From assembly GCA_910586305.1 (NCBI GenBank), contig CAJUGS010000007.1:27218-91217 (forward strand): a stretch of DNA of 64,000 nucleotides. The letters run 5' to 3'. A program made the position numbers and the translations under genes. This document shows positions 33,972 through 41,915 of this stretch, one piece after another. Position 1 is the first letter of the stretch. Each line of letters begins with the position of its first letter. Source of the DNA: an uncultured Duncaniella sp. Lineage in GTDB: Bacteria; Bacteroidota; Bacteroidia; Bacteroidales; Muribaculaceae. The notes below the pieces were generated by a model that was not told the DNA's origin, did not search any database, and saw only the letters and a list, made by a program, of their open reading frames with translations.

Positions 33972-34301
33972 TCAGGCTTCACCGTAACGATTGGGGCCTT
34001 CGGACGGCTTGATGGCAAGTATAATGTACCAGATTATGCCAATGATGGGAATGAGGCTGATGAGAACCCACCATCCGCTCTTGCCGATGTCGTGCATACG
34101 GCGCACAGCAATGGCGATAGACGGAATGAAGTTGGCAATCGAGAAGATGTAGCCCAACCAGTCACTGACAGCACCGAGAACGAATCCTCCAACCAATGTG
34201 TAGAGGACCACATACCAATACTCTGCACGGGTGGCGCGGGTATCAAAGTCAGTGTACTTGTTGTAGAAGAGCTTGATAGCTTCGGTGAAAGTTATATCCA
34301 T
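33972..34301 (-). CDS. DUF805 family inner-membrane protein
   Basis: 109 residues with four hydrophobic segments. Seen: the hallmark F(D)TRATRAEYWYVVLY near the start, the middle RRMHDIGKSGWWVLISLIPIIG, and a C-terminal EGPNRYG, all typical of DUF805 proteins. Function unknown for the family; some members are linked to stress or surface processes (not established here). A TACTTTTGC -7-like site sits at complement 34334-34342. It is transcribed alone, and its stop codon is in frame with a sorting-tail remnant further on. Confidence 0.93.
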   Translation of the reverse strand: MDITFTEAIKLFYNKYTDFDTRATRAEYWYVVLYTLVGGFVLGAVSDWLGYIFSIANFIPSIAIAVRRMHDIGKSGWWVLISLIPIIGIIWYIILAIKPSEGPNRYGEA

Positions 34302-34333
34302 AATAGCTTTGGGTTAGGGTTGTATTGAATATC

Positions 34334-34342
34334 GCAAAAGTA
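34334..34342 (-). promoter_or_regulatory. Putative -7 element for the DUF805 gene
   Basis: TACTTTTGC on the minus strand, 32 bases before the start codon. The nearest TTTG upstream is only 13 bases away, so the -33 box is unclear. Confidence 0.55.
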
Positions 34343-34386
34343 GGTAAAAAATTGCCAAACGGAAAATTTTTCACCTATAAAAATAA

Positions 34387-34414
34387 GGACGGACCGCCAT
34401 GAGGCAGTCCGTCC
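34387..34414 (-). terminator. Intrinsic terminator after the 408-residue lipoprotein gene
   Basis: Arms GGACGGACCGCC (34387-34398) and GGCAGTCCGTCC (34403-34414), one mismatch, ATGA loop, followed on the minus strand by TTATTTTTAT. It lies 35 bases after the stop codon. Confidence 0.8.
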
Positions 34415-34449
34415 GGGATGATTTATAGGGGGGGATGTTACAAAGAATA

Positions 34450-35676
34450 TTACATCTTGTTCACATTGATACCAATCTGAATCTTTGATGTTGTGTCGAT
34501 TACCTCGGGGACCGATGCAAGAATGCCGGGGAGCATACCTGCCATAAAGCCCATATTGGGATCCTTGGACGCAGCCTCAACGATAGCGTTTACGATGTCC
34601 TTATCAGACAAGACGGGAGCAGCGAGTTTGAGAATGGGAAGAAGTACTTCCTCGTCAAGGTAGAAGCTTATATTGGAGGGATCGTCAGTGACAGTTCCTT
34701 CTTGATCGACAATGGCGGGACCATAGCATACGGGGATGCCGTTGGCGATAAGGGGAACTACATCGGTCATAAGCCCGGTGATAAGCGCGTTAATGTCGAG
34801 AGCGCGAGACTTGCTTGCAACGTTGACGAGGGATGTCACGATGTTGGCGGGGTTAACAAAAAGAAGGATTGAGCCGTCTTCCTTGACAACATAGTCAGCG
34901 AATCCCTTGGGTGAAGTAACGATCGGCCAACCTTCCTTGTCGGTATCGGCGTATGTGGCAACGACGCTACCGTCAGCACCGAGAGTGATATCCTTGAGCA
35001 TCTTGGGGAAAAGGCTCATGAGTGATTCGGACTGGCCTTCAGCATTATTTATCTTGATAAACACGGACATCAAACCTACAATCGAAGAGACAGGCATATC
35101 GAGAATTTGTTTATCAGCCTCCCAGACAACACGGAAAACATCGAACACATTGTACTCGGAACTAACGGTGGCGTATGTAGCGGCCATCGAGGTGTTCTTG
35201 AGAGTGAGGTCCTTCACCTCAAAGTTGAGGTTTTCACCTTCCATTGCACCTGTGTAGGAGAATGTGGCGTATTCTGTCTCGTGTGTGCCGGAGAATGTGC
35301 ACTTGTCAGCATCGCCGACGAGGGTGACGGGAATCTCGACAGAAGGAGCGCCGGGAATTACACCGGATGTAGGGATGGAGAACCCGGGGGCGGGCTGGTT
35401 GTCGGCCTTTGACATCACACCTCCAATGATTGCGCTGAGATCGAGGGGAGCACCGGCGAGAGTGACAACTGCCTTGTCGCCGTCTACGTGCTTGAAGTCA
35501 ACAGACTTGCCGAAATAGGGAGTACCGTTGACGGTGAGAGTCAGGCCTGATTCGTCGGTGTAGTCCCTGTCTTCAAACTTGCTTCCAGGAGTTGCGGGTT
35601 CGTCGTTATTGCTGCATGATGTGAAGCAAAACACTGTACACATTACAGCAATAAGGCTAAAAAATTTCTTTTTCAT
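34450..35676 (-). CDS. Lipoprotein of unknown function, possibly DUF4925-like
   Basis: 408 residues. Seen: a lipoprotein leader ending CFTSC (modified Cys21) followed by SNNDEPATP, and a body of repeated beta-strand segments with a small hydrophobic core, for example LTLTVNGTPYFGKSVDF, and phrases such as FEVKDLTLKNTSM and YADTDKEGWPIVTSPKGFADY. The layout (short beta domain, a middle calcium-free region, then long helices near GLMTDVVPLIANGI and KLAAPVLSDKDIVNAIV) reminds me of DUF4925 proteins of Bacteroides, but I cannot confirm this. The acidic residues after the cysteine (NNDE) suit a surface-exposed lipoprotein. It diverges from the PCMD lipoprotein gene; a TACCTTTGC -7-like site lies at complement 35746-35754. 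Confidence 0.8.
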   Translation of the reverse strand: MKKKFFSLIAVMCTVFCFTSCSNNDEPATPGSKFEDRDYTDESGLTLTVNGTPYFGKSVDFKHVDGDKAVVTLAGAPLDLSAIIGGVMSKADNQPAPGFSIPTSGVIPGAPSVEIPVTLVGDADKCTFSGTHETEYATFSYTGAMEGENLNFEVKDLTLKNTSMAATYATVSSEYNVFDVFRVVWEADKQILDMPVSSIVGLMSVFIKINNAEGQSESLMSLFPKMLKDITLGADGSVVATYADTDKEGWPIVTSPKGFADYVVKEDGSILLFVNPANIVTSLVNVASKSRALDINALITGLMTDVVPLIANGIPVCYGPAIVDQEGTVTDDPSNISFYLDEEVLLPILKLAAPVLSDKDIVNAIVEAASKDPNMGFMAGMLPGILASVPEVIDTTSKIQIGINVNKM

Positions 35677-35745
35677 TGCTTATTTGGTTAATTTTTGGTG
35701 AACAAGGAAATGCCACCGTTAAAAGTGATTAATCAAAATCCGGGT

Positions 35746-35754
35746 GCAAAGGTA
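35746..35754 (-). promoter_or_regulatory. Putative -7 element for the 408-residue lipoprotein gene
   Basis: TACCTTTGC on the minus strand, with TTG about 18 bases upstream. The leader would be about 65 bases. Confidence 0.55.
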
Positions 35755-35839
35755 ATTATTTTTACAAAAAAACAACGAGAGTTCGCAAGAATAACTTGTG
35801 CTATTTGTTAAAAAAGAAGATTTTTTCTGCGAAATTTAC

Positions 35840-35848
35840 TAATTTTGC
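35840..35848 (+). promoter_or_regulatory. Putative -7 element for the PCMD gene
   Basis: TAATTTTGC at 35840-35848, 25 bases before the chosen ATG. It lies inside the longer open frame and so supports the downstream start. No clear -33 box. Confidence 0.55.
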
Positions 35849-35873
35849 AGCTTCAACCACATTATCACATCAC

Positions 35874-36995
35874 ATGAAATATTTCAAATTACTGCTTGTT
35901 ATGGCGGTGTTCCTCACAGGCATATCCTGCATAAAGGAAGAACCCCTCAACGCAGAATGTGACATCCTCGGGGTGACACTCTCCGACGACGCACTAAACC
36001 GCGCTCCAATAATCAACAACGACAAGGTCATACTGTATGTCAGAAACAATGTGTCAACGGAAGCTCTTTCGCCCGAATTTGAGCTGACTCCAGGTGCCAC
36101 AATTTCACCGGAGAGCGGCACCACGCGAAGCTTCTCCATCCCGCAGACCTATACCGTGACCTCTGAAGACGGCAAGTGGCATAAATCCTACATAGTAGAG
36201 GTGCGCCGGAATTCTTCGGTCAACCTCAACTACGACTTCGAGAATGTGCGCCAGATGAGCGCGCTGGGCGGAACCTGCCAGTATGACGAGTTCTTCGAGG
36301 TCGATGCCGACGGAAAGGAGCGCTGGGCGTGGGCGAGTGCCAACGCAGCATTCGCGCTGACCCTCCAGGCATCAAGCCCCAACACCTTCCCCACTTATCA
36401 AGGCGAGGACGGGGTGACAGGAAAATGCGCGGTGCTTGTGACCCGCTCGACAGGCGACTTCGGCAAACGTGTCGGCAAGCCTCTTGCCGCCGGCAATCTC
36501 TTCATGGGCAAATTTGACATGACAAACGCCATCAAGTACCCACTGCTTGCCACCAACTTCGGCACACCGTTCTCGCGTGTGCCCGTGACATTCAGCGGAT
36601 ATTATAAGTATATGCCCGGCGAGACCTATTGCGAAGCCAACGAGAAGGGCGACCTTGTGCCCGTGCCCGGAAAGACGGATATGTTCAACCTGTATGCGGT
36701 GATGTTTGAGTCGATGGACGGACGAGACTTCCTTAACGGCGAGAACGTGCTTGCCCCCGATAACGAACAGATAATCCTGACCGCAGAGATAGAGGACCGC
36801 CACGCCTCGTCGGAGTGGGTGGAATTCACCATACCGTTTGTCGCCCGCCCGGGCAAGAGCATTGATCCCGAGAAACTCCAGGCAGGCCGCTACAGCATAG
36901 CCGTGGTGATGTCGTCGAGCCAGGAGGGCGACTATTTCAACGGTGCCGTCGGAAGCACACTGATGGTCGACGAGCTTGAAATCGTGTGTCAGTAA
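35874..36995 (+). CDS. PCMD domain-containing lipoprotein
   Basis: 373 residues. Seen: a lipoprotein leader ending TGISC (Cys19), an N-terminal immunoglobulin-like domain (about 25-125, with SPEFELTPGATISPESG), and a C-terminal PCMD-type beta-sandwich (putative carbohydrate metabolism domain; about 135-373) with SGYYKYMPGETY, LYAVMFESMDG, ASSEWVEFTIPF and the closing TLMVDELEI. Such proteins are exported and often lie near outer-membrane barrel proteins; ligand unknown. The start was set at 35874 and not at an in-frame codon 78 bases upstream because the latter precedes the -7 site and lacks a leader. The barrel gene follows 30 bases later, probably in one operon. Confidence 0.85.
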   Translation: MKYFKLLLVMAVFLTGISCIKEEPLNAECDILGVTLSDDALNRAPIINNDKVILYVRNNVSTEALSPEFELTPGATISPESGTTRSFSIPQTYTVTSEDGKWHKSYIVEVRRNSSVNLNYDFENVRQMSALGGTCQYDEFFEVDADGKERWAWASANAAFALTLQASSPNTFPTYQGEDGVTGKCAVLVTRSTGDFGKRVGKPLAAGNLFMGKFDMTNAIKYPLLATNFGTPFSRVPVTFSGYYKYMPGETYCEANEKGDLVPVPGKTDMFNLYAVMFESMDGRDFLNGENVLAPDNEQIILTAEIEDRHASSEWVEFTIPFVARPGKSIDPEKLQAGRYSIAVVMSSSQEGDYFNGAVGSTLMVDELEIVCQ

Positions 36996-37025
36996 TACAG
37001 CCAAACATATCCCCCACCCAAAACA

Positions 37026-37787
37026 ATGAAAAAGTATCTTCTTATTATATTATCTCTCTGCGCCGCGCTCGGAAGCTATGCGCAGACCGACGGCCCTCTC
37101 AGCCTATTCTCGGGCCTGGAATATGAAGTAAACGCCGGCGTGAACATCGGCGGCACATCGCCTATACCCCTCCCGGCCGAGATACGCAAAATCGACTCAT
37201 ACAGCCCCAACCTGAACCTGCAGGTGGGCACCACCGTCACCAAGTGGCTCGGTGTGGACCACCGCTGGGGCGTGGCCGTCACCCTGCGCCTCGGCACCAA
37301 AGGTATGGAAACCGGAGCCCAGGTGAAGAACTACGGAATGGAGATATACCAGGACGGCAAGAAACTGGCCGGACGCTGGACGGGTCGCGTACACACCAAG
37401 TATCACTCCCAGCAGCTCGAGATTCCCGTGACCGCCGTTTACAGAGTGAACCGCCGCTTCAAAGTGAATGCCGGCGCCTATGTGGCCTATGCTTTCAACA
37501 ACGGATTTGACGGCTATGTCGAGGAGGGCTATCTGCGCGTGGGCGACCCGACAGGCGACAAGGTGGTGTTTGAGGACGGGTCGAGAGCCACGTATGACTT
37601 CGGAGAGAATCTGCGCCGATTCCAGTGGGGTCTGCAGGCCGGAGTGTCGTGGGTGGCCTACAAGCATCTTCTGGTAAACGCCAATCTGACATGGGGACTG
37701 AACGGCGCGTTTGAGTCGTCGTTCAAGACCATCTCGTTCGGTATGTATCCGATCTATCTTAATGCCGGTTTCGGCTACGTGTTCTGA
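37026..37787 (+). CDS. Outer-membrane beta-barrel protein (PorT-like family)
   Basis: 253 residues. Seen: a signal peptide (1-20, ending GSYAQ), then alternating strands with aromatic girdles (LQVGTTVTKWLGVDHRWGVA, QLEIPVTAVYRVNRRFKVN, FQWGLQAGVSWVAYKHLLVN) and a final aromatic residue, YLNAGFGYVF, as expected for an outer-membrane protein sorted by BamA. The pattern fits the 8-stranded barrels annotated as outer membrane beta-barrel or porin family proteins in Bacteroidota. It is 30 bases after the PCMD lipoprotein, so both may act together at the cell envelope (inference). Confidence 0.85.
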   Translation: MKKYLLIILSLCAALGSYAQTDGPLSLFSGLEYEVNAGVNIGGTSPIPLPAEIRKIDSYSPNLNLQVGTTVTKWLGVDHRWGVAVTLRLGTKGMETGAQVKNYGMEIYQDGKKLAGRWTGRVHTKYHSQQLEIPVTAVYRVNRRFKVNAGAYVAYAFNNGFDGYVEEGYLRVGDPTGDKVVFEDGSRATYDFGENLRRFQWGLQAGVSWVAYKHLLVNANLTWGLNGAFESSFKTISFGMYPIYLNAGFGYVF

Positions 37788-37818
37788 CGCTCAACCGCCG
37801 ATAACAGCATATGCATAC

Positions 37819-37859
37819 CACAGGAGAGACGTGGGCCGGAAGGCTTCGTCTCTCCTGTG
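37819..37859 (+). terminator. Hairpin after the barrel protein gene
   Basis: A perfect 13-bp stem, CACAGGAGAGACG (37819-37831) and CGTCTCTCCTGTG (37847-37859), with a 15-base loop. No T-run follows. Confidence 0.6.
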
Positions 37860-37919
37860 AGCATCTCTGACATCCCGACTCTCTTCTATCAAAATAAATT
37901 ACGGAAAAATTTCCTTAAA

Positions 37920-37952
37920 TTTGTCAGAGACGGGGATTTGCATTATCTTTGC
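37920..37952 (+). promoter_or_regulatory. Bacteroides-type promoter for the succinate dehydrogenase/fumarate reductase operon
   Basis: TTTG (37920-37923), 20 bases, TATCTTTGC (37944-37952). An exact consensus match. It lies upstream of the chosen start of the cytochrome b gene and inside the longer open frame, leaving a leader of about 90 bases. Confidence 0.88.
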
Positions 37953-38047
37953 AAAGAATTATCACTCGAGAAAAAAGGAAGGTAAAAAAGCGAAGAAACA
38001 AAACTATATTCAATAAATCCTTACTTAAATTATTTATCCGAACTACT

Positions 38048-38842
38048 ATGTGGTTAACTTGTTCATCTATAGGACGAAAACTCGTGATGGCAGTCACGGG
38101 CGCGTGTCTCGTCCTATTTATCACGTTTCACTGCCTGATGAACGGCGTAGCGATTTTCTGGCCTTCGGGCTACAACGCTGTGTGTGAGTTCCTTGGAGCC
38201 AACTGGTATGCCCTCGTGGCAACCGTGGGCCTTGCCGCACTCGTCGTCATCCACATCATCTATGCCGTATGGCTTACCCTTCAGAACCGCAGCGCCCGCG
38301 GCAACGACCGCTACAACGTTGTGAGCAAGCCGCCGCAGGTTGAGTGGGCATCACAGAATATGCTCGTTCTCGGTATTGTGATTGTTGCGTTCCTTGTTGT
38401 CCACATGATTCAGTTCTGGGCCAAGATGCAGCTTGCCGAGATTCTTGGCTGCGAGTATGTTCACGACGGTATCGAAGTGGCTCCCGCCGCCGGTACCCTC
38501 TTCATCCACATTGCCTTCTCTCAGATCTGGACTCCCATCGTCTACATCATCGGATTCGTAGCCCTCTGGTTCCACATGAACCACGGTTTCTGGTCGATGT
38601 TCCAGTCTTGTGGCTGGAACGGCTCCACCTGGCTTCCCCGTCTGAAGACTATCGGTTGCTGGTGGACCACTATCGTGGTAGGTCTCTTCATTCTCGAGGC
38701 CGTTGTCTTCACAGTCCGTGCCAACAGCAATGACTTTGCTACCGAGGTGGCCGAGTACACCGAATGGAAGTCGGCCGAGGGAGCTCTTTCAACCGACGTA
38801 TTCAACGGAGGCGAGCCCTGCGCGGCTCCCTTTGGAGAATAA
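38048..38842 (+). CDS. sdhC: Succinate dehydrogenase/fumarate reductase cytochrome b subunit
   Basis: 264 residues with five membrane helices, the single-chain di-haem type (SdhC/FrdC of the B-type complexes). It anchors the complex in the inner membrane and passes electrons between menaquinone and the iron-sulphur subunit. Seen: WLTCSSIGRKLVMAVTGA at the start, FHCLMNGVAIF, HIIYAVWLTLQNR, HMIQFWAKMQL and ALWFHMNHGFWSMFQ, with histidines placed as haem ligands. The longer open frame begins upstream of and across the promoter and is a non-coding leader, so the ATG at 38048 is used. It heads the operon with the flavoprotein and iron-sulphur genes; in gut Bacteroidales this complex mainly reduces fumarate (inference from physiology). 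Confidence 0.93.
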   Translation: MWLTCSSIGRKLVMAVTGACLVLFITFHCLMNGVAIFWPSGYNAVCEFLGANWYALVATVGLAALVVIHIIYAVWLTLQNRSARGNDRYNVVSKPPQVEWASQNMLVLGIVIVAFLVVHMIQFWAKMQLAEILGCEYVHDGIEVAPAAGTLFIHIAFSQIWTPIVYIIGFVALWFHMNHGFWSMFQSCGWNGSTWLPRLKTIGCWWTTIVVGLFILEAVVFTVRANSNDFATEVAEYTEWKSAEGALSTDVFNGGEPCAAPFGE

Positions 38843-38894
38843 TCAATCTTCCCCACCACCAATATACAATTCTTAAAAACATTCCAAAACCGAA

Positions 38895-40922
38895 ATGGCA
38901 GACTTAAAGAATCTCGAGGGGATGATTGATTCCACCCCCATCATGAAGGATTATGCCGACATCGAATCCTCCAAGCTACCTGAATTTCAGATAGACTCCA
39001 AGATACCCGAAGGTCCCCTTGCACAGAAATGGACCAACTACAAGGCCCACCAGAAGCTCGTCAACCCGGCCAACAAGCGTAACCTCGACGTGATCGTAGT
39101 CGGCACCGGCCTCGCCGGCGCATCGGCCGCCTCGTCGCTTGGCGAACTTGGCTTCAACGTGCTCAACTTCTGCATCCAGGACTCTCCCCGCCGCGCCCAC
39201 TCTATCGCCGCACAGGGCGGTATCAACGCAGCCAAGGACTATCAGAACGACGGCGACTCCATCTATCGCCTTTTCTATGACACCATCAAGGGCGGTGACT
39301 TCCGTTCACGCGAAGCCAACGTGTACCGTCTGGCAGAGGTGTCAAACAATATCATTGACCAGTGCGTGGCACAGGGTGTGCCTTTCGCCCGCGAATACGG
39401 CGGCCTGCTTGCCAACCGCTCGTTTGGTGGCGCACAGGTGTCTCGTACATTCTACGCCAAGGGTCAGACCGGCCAGCAGCTCCTCCTCGGTGCCTATGCT
39501 TCTCTGAACCGCCAGATCAAGAAGGGCACCGTGAAGTCGTTCAACCGTCGCGAGATGCTCGACGTGGTTATCATCGACGGCCGTGCCCGCGGTATCATCG
39601 TGCGCAACCTCATCACAGGTGAGATAGAGCGTTACGCCGCCCACGCCGTGGTGCTCGCCACCGGCGGTTATGGCCGTGCCTTCTTCCTCTCCACCAACGC
39701 CATGGGCTGCAACGGCTCGGCTGCAGTGCAGGCTTTCAAGAAGGGTGCTTATCTTGCCAACCTCGCGTTCACTCAGATCCACCCCACCTGTATCCCCGTA
39801 CACGGCGAAGACCAGTCGAAGCTCACCCTCATGAGCGAGTCGCTGCGTAACGACGGCCGCATCTGGGTGCCCAAGAAGAAAGAAGACGCCGAGGCTATCC
39901 GCGCCGGCAAGAAGAAACCGACCGATATCCCCGACGAGGACCGCGACTTCTATCTGGAGCGTCGCTATCCGGCCTTCGGTAACCTCTGTCCCCGCGACAT
40001 CGCCAGCCGTGCAGCCAAGGAGCGCTGCGACGCAGGCTTTGGCGTAGGTACCGGCAATGCCGTATATCTCGACTTCAAATATGCCATCCAGCGCCTGGGC
40101 GAGGATGTCGTGCGCGACCGCTACGGCAACCTCTTCGATATGTACCAGATGATCTCGGACGACAACCCCTATGAGACCCCGATGATGATCTTCCCCGCTT
40201 CCCACTACACCATGGGCGGCATCTGGGTGGACTATGAGCTCCAGACCTCTATCAAGGGTCTCTTCGCCATCGGCGAGTGCAACTTCTCCGACCACGGTGC
40301 CAACCGTCTCGGTGCATCGGCACTCATGCAGGGTCTGGCCGACGGATACTTCGTTGTGCCCTACACCATGCAGAACTATCTGAGCGACCAGATCAAGGTG
40401 CCCCACTTCACTACCGACACCAAGGAATTTGACGAGGCAGAGAAGGCTGTACGCGCCCGCATCGACCGCCTGATGTCTATCAAGGGTACCAAGTCGCCCG
40501 ACCAGATCCACAAGAAACTTGGCCACGTGATGTGGGACCTCGTGGGTATGGGCCGCACACTCAAGAGCCTCGTGAAGGCGCTCGACGAAGTGGAGAAGGT
40601 GCGCAAGGAGTTCTACTCCGACCTTCGCATCGTGGGCCGTGCCGACGACCTCAACACCGAGCTTGAGAAGGCTCTCCGCCTGGAGGACTTCCTTGTAATC
40701 GCCAAGATGATGGCTATCGACGCCCTCAACCGCAACGAGAGCTGCGGCGCACACTTCCGCGAAGAGTATCAGCTCGCCGACGGCGAGGCTGCTCGTAACG
40801 ACAAGGACTATATGTATGTGTCCTGCTGGAAGTATACCGGCGACAACGAGAAGCCCATTCTGCTCAAGGAGCCCCTCAACTACACCGAGATCAAGGTGCA
40901 GACCCGTAACTACAAGTCATAA
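38895..40922 (+). CDS. sdhA: Succinate dehydrogenase/fumarate reductase flavoprotein subunit
   Basis: 675 residues, the long form seen in B-type complexes. Catalyses interconversion of succinate and fumarate with covalent FAD. Seen: the dinucleotide fold VVGTGLAGASAASSLGELGF, the covalent-FAD histidine segment RRAHSIAAQGGINAAKDY, GGYGRAFFLSTNA, HPTCIPVHGEDQSKLTLMSE with substrate-binding residues, the catalytic-arginine region with RLGASALMQGLADG, and SHYTMGGIWVDYELQT. It starts 52 bases after the cytochrome gene and is followed 36 bases later by the iron-sulphur subunit. Confidence 0.97.
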   Translation: MADLKNLEGMIDSTPIMKDYADIESSKLPEFQIDSKIPEGPLAQKWTNYKAHQKLVNPANKRNLDVIVVGTGLAGASAASSLGELGFNVLNFCIQDSPRRAHSIAAQGGINAAKDYQNDGDSIYRLFYDTIKGGDFRSREANVYRLAEVSNNIIDQCVAQGVPFAREYGGLLANRSFGGAQVSRTFYAKGQTGQQLLLGAYASLNRQIKKGTVKSFNRREMLDVVIIDGRARGIIVRNLITGEIERYAAHAVVLATGGYGRAFFLSTNAMGCNGSAAVQAFKKGAYLANLAFTQIHPTCIPVHGEDQSKLTLMSESLRNDGRIWVPKKKEDAEAIRAGKKKPTDIPDEDRDFYLERRYPAFGNLCPRDIASRAAKERCDAGFGVGTGNAVYLDFKYAIQRLGEDVVRDRYGNLFDMYQMISDDNPYETPMMIFPASHYTMGGIWVDYELQTSIKGLFAIGECNFSDHGANRLGASALMQGLADGYFVVPYTMQNYLSDQIKVPHFTTDTKEFDEAEKAVRARIDRLMSIKGTKSPDQIHKKLGHVMWDLVGMGRTLKSLVKALDEVEKVRKEFYSDLRIVGRADDLNTELEKALRLEDFLVIAKMMAIDALNRNESCGAHFREEYQLADGEAARNDKDYMYVSCWKYTGDNEKPILLKEPLNYTEIKVQTRNYKS

Positions 40923-40958
40923 ACAACCCCCACGACTTTCAAAATAGATATTACAACA

Positions 40959-41714
40959 ATGGAACATACTATAAATGTAAATCTCAAGATCTGGCGCCAG
41001 CGTAGCCCGAAAGAACCGGGGGCGTTCAAGACCTACCGTGTGGAGAATGTCTCCACCGGCAGCTCATTCCTCGAAATGCTCGATATGCTCAACCAGCAGC
41101 TCGTAGACAAGAACGAGGAGCCTGTAGTGTTCGACAGCGACTGCCGCGAAGGTATCTGCGGTATGTGCTCGCTCTATATCAACGGACATCCCCACGGCCC
41201 CGTGCAGGGCATCACCACCTGCCAGCTGCATATGCGCAAGTTCAACAACGAGGACACTATCACCATTGAGCCCTGGCGCTCGGCTGCATTCCCCGTGATC
41301 CGCGACCTCATGGTCAACCGCAACGCTTTCGACCAGATTCAGCAGGCCGGCGGCTATGTGTCGTTCAACTGTGGCGGCGCTCCCGATGCCAACAACCTCC
41401 CCATCTCGAAGGAGGTGGCCGACATCGCCATGGACTCTGCTACCTGCATCGGCTGCGGTGCCTGCGTGGCTGCCTGCAAGAACGGCTCGGCAATGCTCTT
41501 TGTCAGCGCCAAGGTGAGCCAGTTTGCCCTCCTTCCCCAGGGCCAGGTGGAGCGTGCACGTCGCGCCCGCGCCATGGTGAGAAAGATGGACGAACTCGGA
41601 TTCGGCAACTGCACCAACACCGGTGCCTGCGCTGCAGAATGTCCCAAGAACATTTCTCTGAGCAATATCGCCCGTCTCAACCGTGAGTTCATCAAGGCCA
41701 AGATTGCTGACTAA
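40959..41714 (+). CDS. sdhB: Succinate dehydrogenase/fumarate reductase iron-sulphur subunit
   Basis: 251 residues. Carries three clusters that link FAD to quinone. Seen: the [2Fe-2S] motif DSDCREGICGMCSLYING with a further cysteine in ITTCQLH, a first ferredoxin motif CIGCGACVAACKNGS, and a second region CTNTGACAAECPKNIS, which together bind the [4Fe-4S] and [3Fe-4S] clusters. Last gene of the operon; a strong terminator begins 26 bases after its stop codon. Confidence 0.97.
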   Translation: MEHTINVNLKIWRQRSPKEPGAFKTYRVENVSTGSSFLEMLDMLNQQLVDKNEEPVVFDSDCREGICGMCSLYINGHPHGPVQGITTCQLHMRKFNNEDTITIEPWRSAAFPVIRDLMVNRNAFDQIQQAGGYVSFNCGGAPDANNLPISKEVADIAMDSATCIGCGACVAACKNGSAMLFVSAKVSQFALLPQGQVERARRARAMVRKMDELGFGNCTNTGACAAECPKNISLSNIARLNREFIKAKIAD

Positions 41715-41738
41715 GCGCTTGTCCTTCCCTACCCTATA

Positions 41739-41790
41739 AAACCGTCCCCCCGACACGCGGAAAAGTGTGTCGGGGGGACGGTGGTTTTTC
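41739..41790 (+). terminator. Intrinsic terminator of the sdhCAB operon
   Basis: A 16-bp perfect stem, ACCGTCCCCCCGACAC (41741-41756) with its complement at 41767-41782, followed by TGGTTTTTC. The arms are very GC-rich. Confidence 0.85.
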
Positions 41791-41834
41791 CGGCTGTCGA
41801 TTATCTATATTAACACAGCCGGAAACAGCAAAAA

Positions 41835-41872
41835 ATCAACCCCTGCGGTCTATTCTTTCCGCAGGGGTTGAT
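41835..41872 (-). terminator. Intrinsic terminator after the 415-residue secreted protein gene
   Basis: A perfect 14-bp stem ATCAACCCCTGCGG (41835-41848) and CCGCAGGGGTTGAT (41859-41872), followed on the minus strand by TTTTT. It lies 43 bases after the stop codon. Confidence 0.8.
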
Positions 41873-41915
41873 ACGTGTATTATCGGGGGAATAAACGCCG
41901 TGGTGCAAGGGAGGA

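Noticed and set aside
39342..40754. 470-codon minus-strand frame opposite the flavoprotein gene
   Set aside because: Antisense to a clear sdhA; long frames on the opposite strand come from the GC-rich third positions.
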